The notes beneath the pieces were generated by a model. That model had not been told where the DNA came from. It saw only the letters and a list, made by a program, of their open reading frames with translations, and made no database searches. Below are positions 61,451 through 64,000 of a stretch of 64,000 nt of DNA, piece after piece. Position numbers and translations under genes: made by a program. The DNA comes from DATCJA01 sp963814955 (GTDB lineage: Bacteria > Acidobacteriota > Vicinamibacteria > Vicinamibacterales > UBA2999): assembly GCA_963814955.1 (NCBI GenBank), contig CAWFEX010000013.1, forward strand, positions 310,001 through 374,000, given 5' to 3'. Position 1 is the stretch's first letter. Each line of letters starts with the position of its first letter.

Positions 61451-62773
61451 ATGACCGTCAAAAGCGATCGTGAGCTGCTGACTGTTGCCGGCAGGGAAGT
61501 GTCGATCTCGAACCCGCGGAAGGTGCTGTTTCCAGACGCCGGATACACAAAGCTCGACGTCGTCAACTACTTCATTGCTGTCGCTGACGGAGCGCTGCGC
61601 GGGGCCGGCGGGCGGCCGAACGTCCTCGTTCGGTATCCCAACGGCATCGGGCAGGAGTTCTTCTACCAGAAACGCGCGCCGGAATCGCGTCCGGACTGGA
61701 TCGAGGTCGTCGAATTGGCGTTTCCGTCCGGACGAACCGCCGAGGAAGTCGTCCCTCGCGACGCGGCCGCGCTGGCATGGATGGCAAACCTCGCCTGTCT
61801 GGAACTTCACCCTCATCCAGTTCGAGCCGAGGATCTCGAGCATCCCGATGAACTGCGCGCGGACCTCGACCCGGTGCCCGGTGTCGAGTGGTCTCAGGTG
61901 CAGGAAGTCGCGCGCGTGGTGCGCGGCGTACTGATCGACTTCGGGTTAGTCGGATGGCCGAAGACGTCCGGTTCACGCGGTATTCACGTCAACGTACGCA
62001 TCGAGCAGCGCTGGACGTTTCCCGAGGTGCGGCGGGCAGCCCTCGCACTGGCGCGTGAGGTCGAGCGGCGGGCGCCTGCGGTCGCCACCAGCAAATGGTG
62101 GAAGGAAGAGCGGCACGGCGTGTTCATCGACTACAACCAGAATGCAAAAGATCGCACTGTGGCCGCGGCGTACTCCGTCCGTCCGAGACCGGATGCGCGC
62201 GTGTCAGCGCCACTGACGTGGGATGAAGTCGATACCTGCAATCCCGCGGATTTCACCATGGCAACCATGCCGGCTCGTTTCAAGGCAATCGGCGATCGGC
62301 ACGCGCAGATCGACGAGCATCCATGCTCGCTCGACGCACTTCTCGAACTGTCGGCACGACACGAGAAGGAAGGCCTTGGCGACGCGCCCTGGCCGCCGCA
62401 GTACAGGAAACAGCCCGGCGAGCCACGGCGAGTTCAGCCCTCTCGTGCGCGTGAGGCGAACGCTTCGCGCACGGTTGCGACTGGACGCCGCATACCAAAG
62501 CACCCTCTGATCGAGATTGGACGGTCGGCGCGAAGGGAAGAGGCGCTCGAAGAGCTCGAACGGTGGAAGGCGCGCCACCCAGACGCGGCCGCACACCTGC
62601 AACCCGCCGATGTGCTCGTGGACTCGATGCGCGGGAGATCGTCGACGTGGACACGGGTGCGCATCAATCTGCAGCACGTACCTCCGGCCATCCGGCCGTC
62701 GCAGGAAACGGTGACCGCTAGCCGGACGACCGACCAGCCCCGAACACCTTCTCGAGCTCGTAGGCCGGTGTGA
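61451..62773 (+). CDS. ligD: LigD-type polymerase domain protein (NHEJ primase-polymerase)
   Basis: A protein of 440 aa, the stand-alone polymerase module of bacterial LigD. Motifs: VSISNPRKVLFPDAGYTKLD, RPNVLVRYPNGIGQEFFYQK, AALAWMANLACLELHPHPVR with the HPHP motif, VLIDFGLVGWPKTSGSRGIH (SGSRG, catalytic) and GVFIDYNQNAKDRTVAAAYS. A C-terminal VDSMRGRSSTWTRVRINLQ tail follows. The metal-binding Asp pair of archaeo-eukaryotic primases appears as LELHPHP (DxD changed). The 3' end overlaps the convergent ligase gene by 56 bp. Confidence 0.9.
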   Translation: MTVKSDRELLTVAGREVSISNPRKVLFPDAGYTKLDVVNYFIAVADGALRGAGGRPNVLVRYPNGIGQEFFYQKRAPESRPDWIEVVELAFPSGRTAEEVVPRDAAALAWMANLACLELHPHPVRAEDLEHPDELRADLDPVPGVEWSQVQEVARVVRGVLIDFGLVGWPKTSGSRGIHVNVRIEQRWTFPEVRRAALALAREVERRAPAVATSKWWKEERHGVFIDYNQNAKDRTVAAAYSVRPRPDARVSAPLTWDEVDTCNPADFTMATMPARFKAIGDRHAQIDEHPCSLDALLELSARHEKEGLGDAPWPPQYRKQPGEPRRVQPSRAREANASRTVATGRRIPKHPLIEIGRSARREEALEELERWKARHPDAAAHLQPADVLVDSMRGRSSTWTRVRINLQHVPPAIRPSQETVTASRTTDQPRTPSRARRPV

Positions 62774-63788
62774 CGTCCAGCTGATCGTAGCGGCACTCAC
62801 TCGGCTTCCTGTCTGGCCGCCATCGTAGAAATGTGGTGGCGTGGCGGAAGCGGTCTCCCTGCAGGTGGTCGTATTTCACTTCACAAACGCGTTCGATGCG
62901 CAGCGGTTCCCACGAAAGATCCTTGCCGGCGCTCCAGCGGCTCTGTCCGCCAGGCATGCGCTGGCCGGTTGCGTCGGTCCCGGCCCACGAACGCCACGGG
63001 TGCGATGCCAGCGCATTTTTCCGGAGCGGCTCGAGCTCGGCGACCAGTGCCTTCCGCGCGGCCATGGTGAACGATGACGTCACGCCCACGTGATGCAACG
63101 TGCCTTGATCGTCGTACAACCCGAGGAGCAGCGACCCGATGGCGTCGGGCGCGGCTTTGTGCCACCTGAACCCGGCGACGACGCAATCGGCGGTCCGGGC
63201 GTGCTTGATCTTGAACATCGCCCGCTTGCCGGGCTGATACGTGGCATCAACCGGCTTGGCGATGACGCCGTCGAGACCGGCGCCTTCGAAGCGCTCGAGC
63301 CACTCGGCTGCCATACGTCGATCGCGGGTCATCGGGGTGAGATAGACGGGTGGTTCAACCCCGGATAACAGCGCCTCGAGCATCTGGCGACGCTGATGTT
63401 GCGCCGTGTCCATCACAGATCGCCCGCCGACGGCGAGCACGTCGAAGGCCACAAAGGACGCCGGCGATTCCTTCGCGAGCTTGGCCACGCGCGAGGCGGC
63501 GGGATGCAGTCGAAGCTGCAGGGCGTCGAAGTCGAGACCCTGGGAAGTGGCGATCACAATCTCGCCGTCGACCACGGTTGCCGGTGGAATGCGCTCCAGC
63601 AGCGCGTCATGCAGCTCCGGGAAGTAGCGATCGAGGGGCCGGAGGTCGCGACTCTGGATGTAGACGTCTTCCTGTGTGCGGAAGACGATGGCCCGAAAGC
63701 CGTCCCACTTGGGCTCGAAGAGAAACCCTTCGCCGGTCGGCAACGTGTCGACCAGCTTGGCAAGCATCGGTTCAACGGGAGGAACCAC
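62718..63788 (-). CDS. ATP-dependent DNA ligase (LigD-type)
   Basis: A ligase of 356 aa. The adenylated lysine is in the motif FLFEPKWDGFRAIVFRTQED (motif I KWDG), with DGEIVIA (III), ASFVAFDVLAVGG (IIIa), GLDGVIAKPVDATY (IV) and MFKIKHART (V). An OB domain follows (DCVVAGFRW...RHATTFLRWRPD). GTG start. It would act with the polymerase gene on the opposite strand in non-homologous end joining; Ku is not visible here. Confidence 0.92.
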   Translation of the reverse strand: MVPPVEPMLAKLVDTLPTGEGFLFEPKWDGFRAIVFRTQEDVYIQSRDLRPLDRYFPELHDALLERIPPATVVDGEIVIATSQGLDFDALQLRLHPAASRVAKLAKESPASFVAFDVLAVGGRSVMDTAQHQRRQMLEALLSGVEPPVYLTPMTRDRRMAAEWLERFEGAGLDGVIAKPVDATYQPGKRAMFKIKHARTADCVVAGFRWHKAAPDAIGSLLLGLYDDQGTLHHVGVTSSFTMAARKALVAELEPLRKNALASHPWRSWAGTDATGQRMPGGQSRWSAGKDLSWEPLRIERVCEVKYDHLQGDRFRHATTFLRWRPDRKPSECRYDQLDVTPAYELEKVFGAGRSSG

Positions 63789-63814
63789 GTGGTTGGAGTT
63801 CGCTCGTGTTGGTC

Positions 63815-63940
63815 CCTGCCGGAAGCCTGAAGGCTTCCGGCTACCGCGAACGTTTCCAGGCTCGGTAGCCGGAGACCTTTAGGTCTCCGGAAGGAGACCT
63901 TCACGCTCTAGGCTCGGTAGCCGGAGACCTCAGGTCGCCG
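63815..63940. repeat. Palindromic repeats with CTGAAG/CTTTAG centres
   Basis: CCGGAAGCCTGAAGGCTTCCGG (about 63818-63840), GTAGCCGGAGACCTTTAGGTCTCCGG (about 63865-63891) and a degenerate GTAGCCGGAGACCTCAGGTC copy (about 63917-63940) in the gap before the next gene. Confidence 0.8.
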
Positions 63941-63945
63941 GAAGT

Positions 63946-64000
63946 CTATCGGGCACCCGTCGATGTCGCCTGCCCCTTGAACACCGCGTCGATCGCCGCC
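63946..64000 (-). CDS. 3' end of a gene truncated by the window edge
   Basis: The minus strand reads AAIDAVFKGQATSTGAR followed by TAG at 63946-63948. Only 17 residues are visible. Same strand and just upstream of the ligase; a Ku or ligase-accessory gene is possible but not supported by sequence. Confidence 0.4.
   Translation of the reverse strand, partial: AAIDAVFKGQATSTGAR

Overview
This 64 kb window is a GC-rich bacterial chromosome segment. It most resembles an acidobacterium of the Vicinamibacteria type (subdivision 6). That placement is inference from gene content: many small secreted or lipoprotein genes, secreted cytochrome/copper-oxygenase modules, DUF2277/DUF5996/DUF1207 genes and abundant dispersed GTAG...CTAC palindromes. 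I see no rRNA, tRNA or CRISPR array.

Layout. 1-5.1 kb: receiver-like protein, small membrane protein, VOC protein, a YCII/DGPF protein convergent with an ECF42-type sigma factor whose upstream region is split by an IS701-like element, and a DinB protein. 5.1-10.5 kb: M28-family peptidase, RNA polymerase omega-like protein, a 56-aa zinc ribbon and a large GT-C-like membrane protein. 10.6-12.4 kb: phased DnaA-box-like motifs, a fossil efflux operon and a frameshifted beta-propeller gene. 12.7-17.6 kb: a MarR regulator followed by a MacA/ATPase/two-permease ABC export operon, with a palindromic operator inside the marR promoter. 18.2-19.2 kb: glutaminase. 19.7-33.2 kb: a Tad/Flp pilus locus (PEGA protein, secretin CpaC, Flp pilin, TadE, CpaB, TadG, CpaE/TadZ, CpaF/TadA, TadB, TadC, TadD-like lipoprotein, PKD lipoprotein) without a prepilin peptidase. 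33.3-39.4 kb: MBL hydrolase, LuxR-type regulator, a large secreted protein and a pair of paralogous lipoproteins, one decayed. 39.9-47.0 kb: M23 peptidase, MBL hydrolase, then a probable operon of a heme-containing propeller protein, a cytochrome c/copper monooxygenase-like protein and an Ig-like protein. 47.1-49.5 kb: panB-panC-coaX, overlapping by 4 bp at each junction. 49.8-53.8 kb: CHRD protein, zinc-ribbon/HTH protein, metalloprotease-like protein with a changed zinc motif, PepSY lipoprotein, ankyrin-FKBP fusion. 54.0-58.8 kb: a membrane protein plus a divergent FtsZ/tubulin-like GTPase, facing a STAS protein and an FHA-GAF-SpoIIE phosphatase, with a Ser/Thr kinase remnant. 59-64 kb: DUF1207, DUF2277, UBP zinc finger, DUF5996, and split LigD polymerase and ligase genes that converge and overlap.

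The most unusual item is the FtsZ-like GTPase (54582-56243) and its membrane partner. Two further themes recur. First, palindromic repeats invade coding ends (TadD N-terminus, CoaX C-terminus). Second, at least eight otherwise convincing genes carry single-base frameshifts, which may be real decay or unpolished long-read errors.
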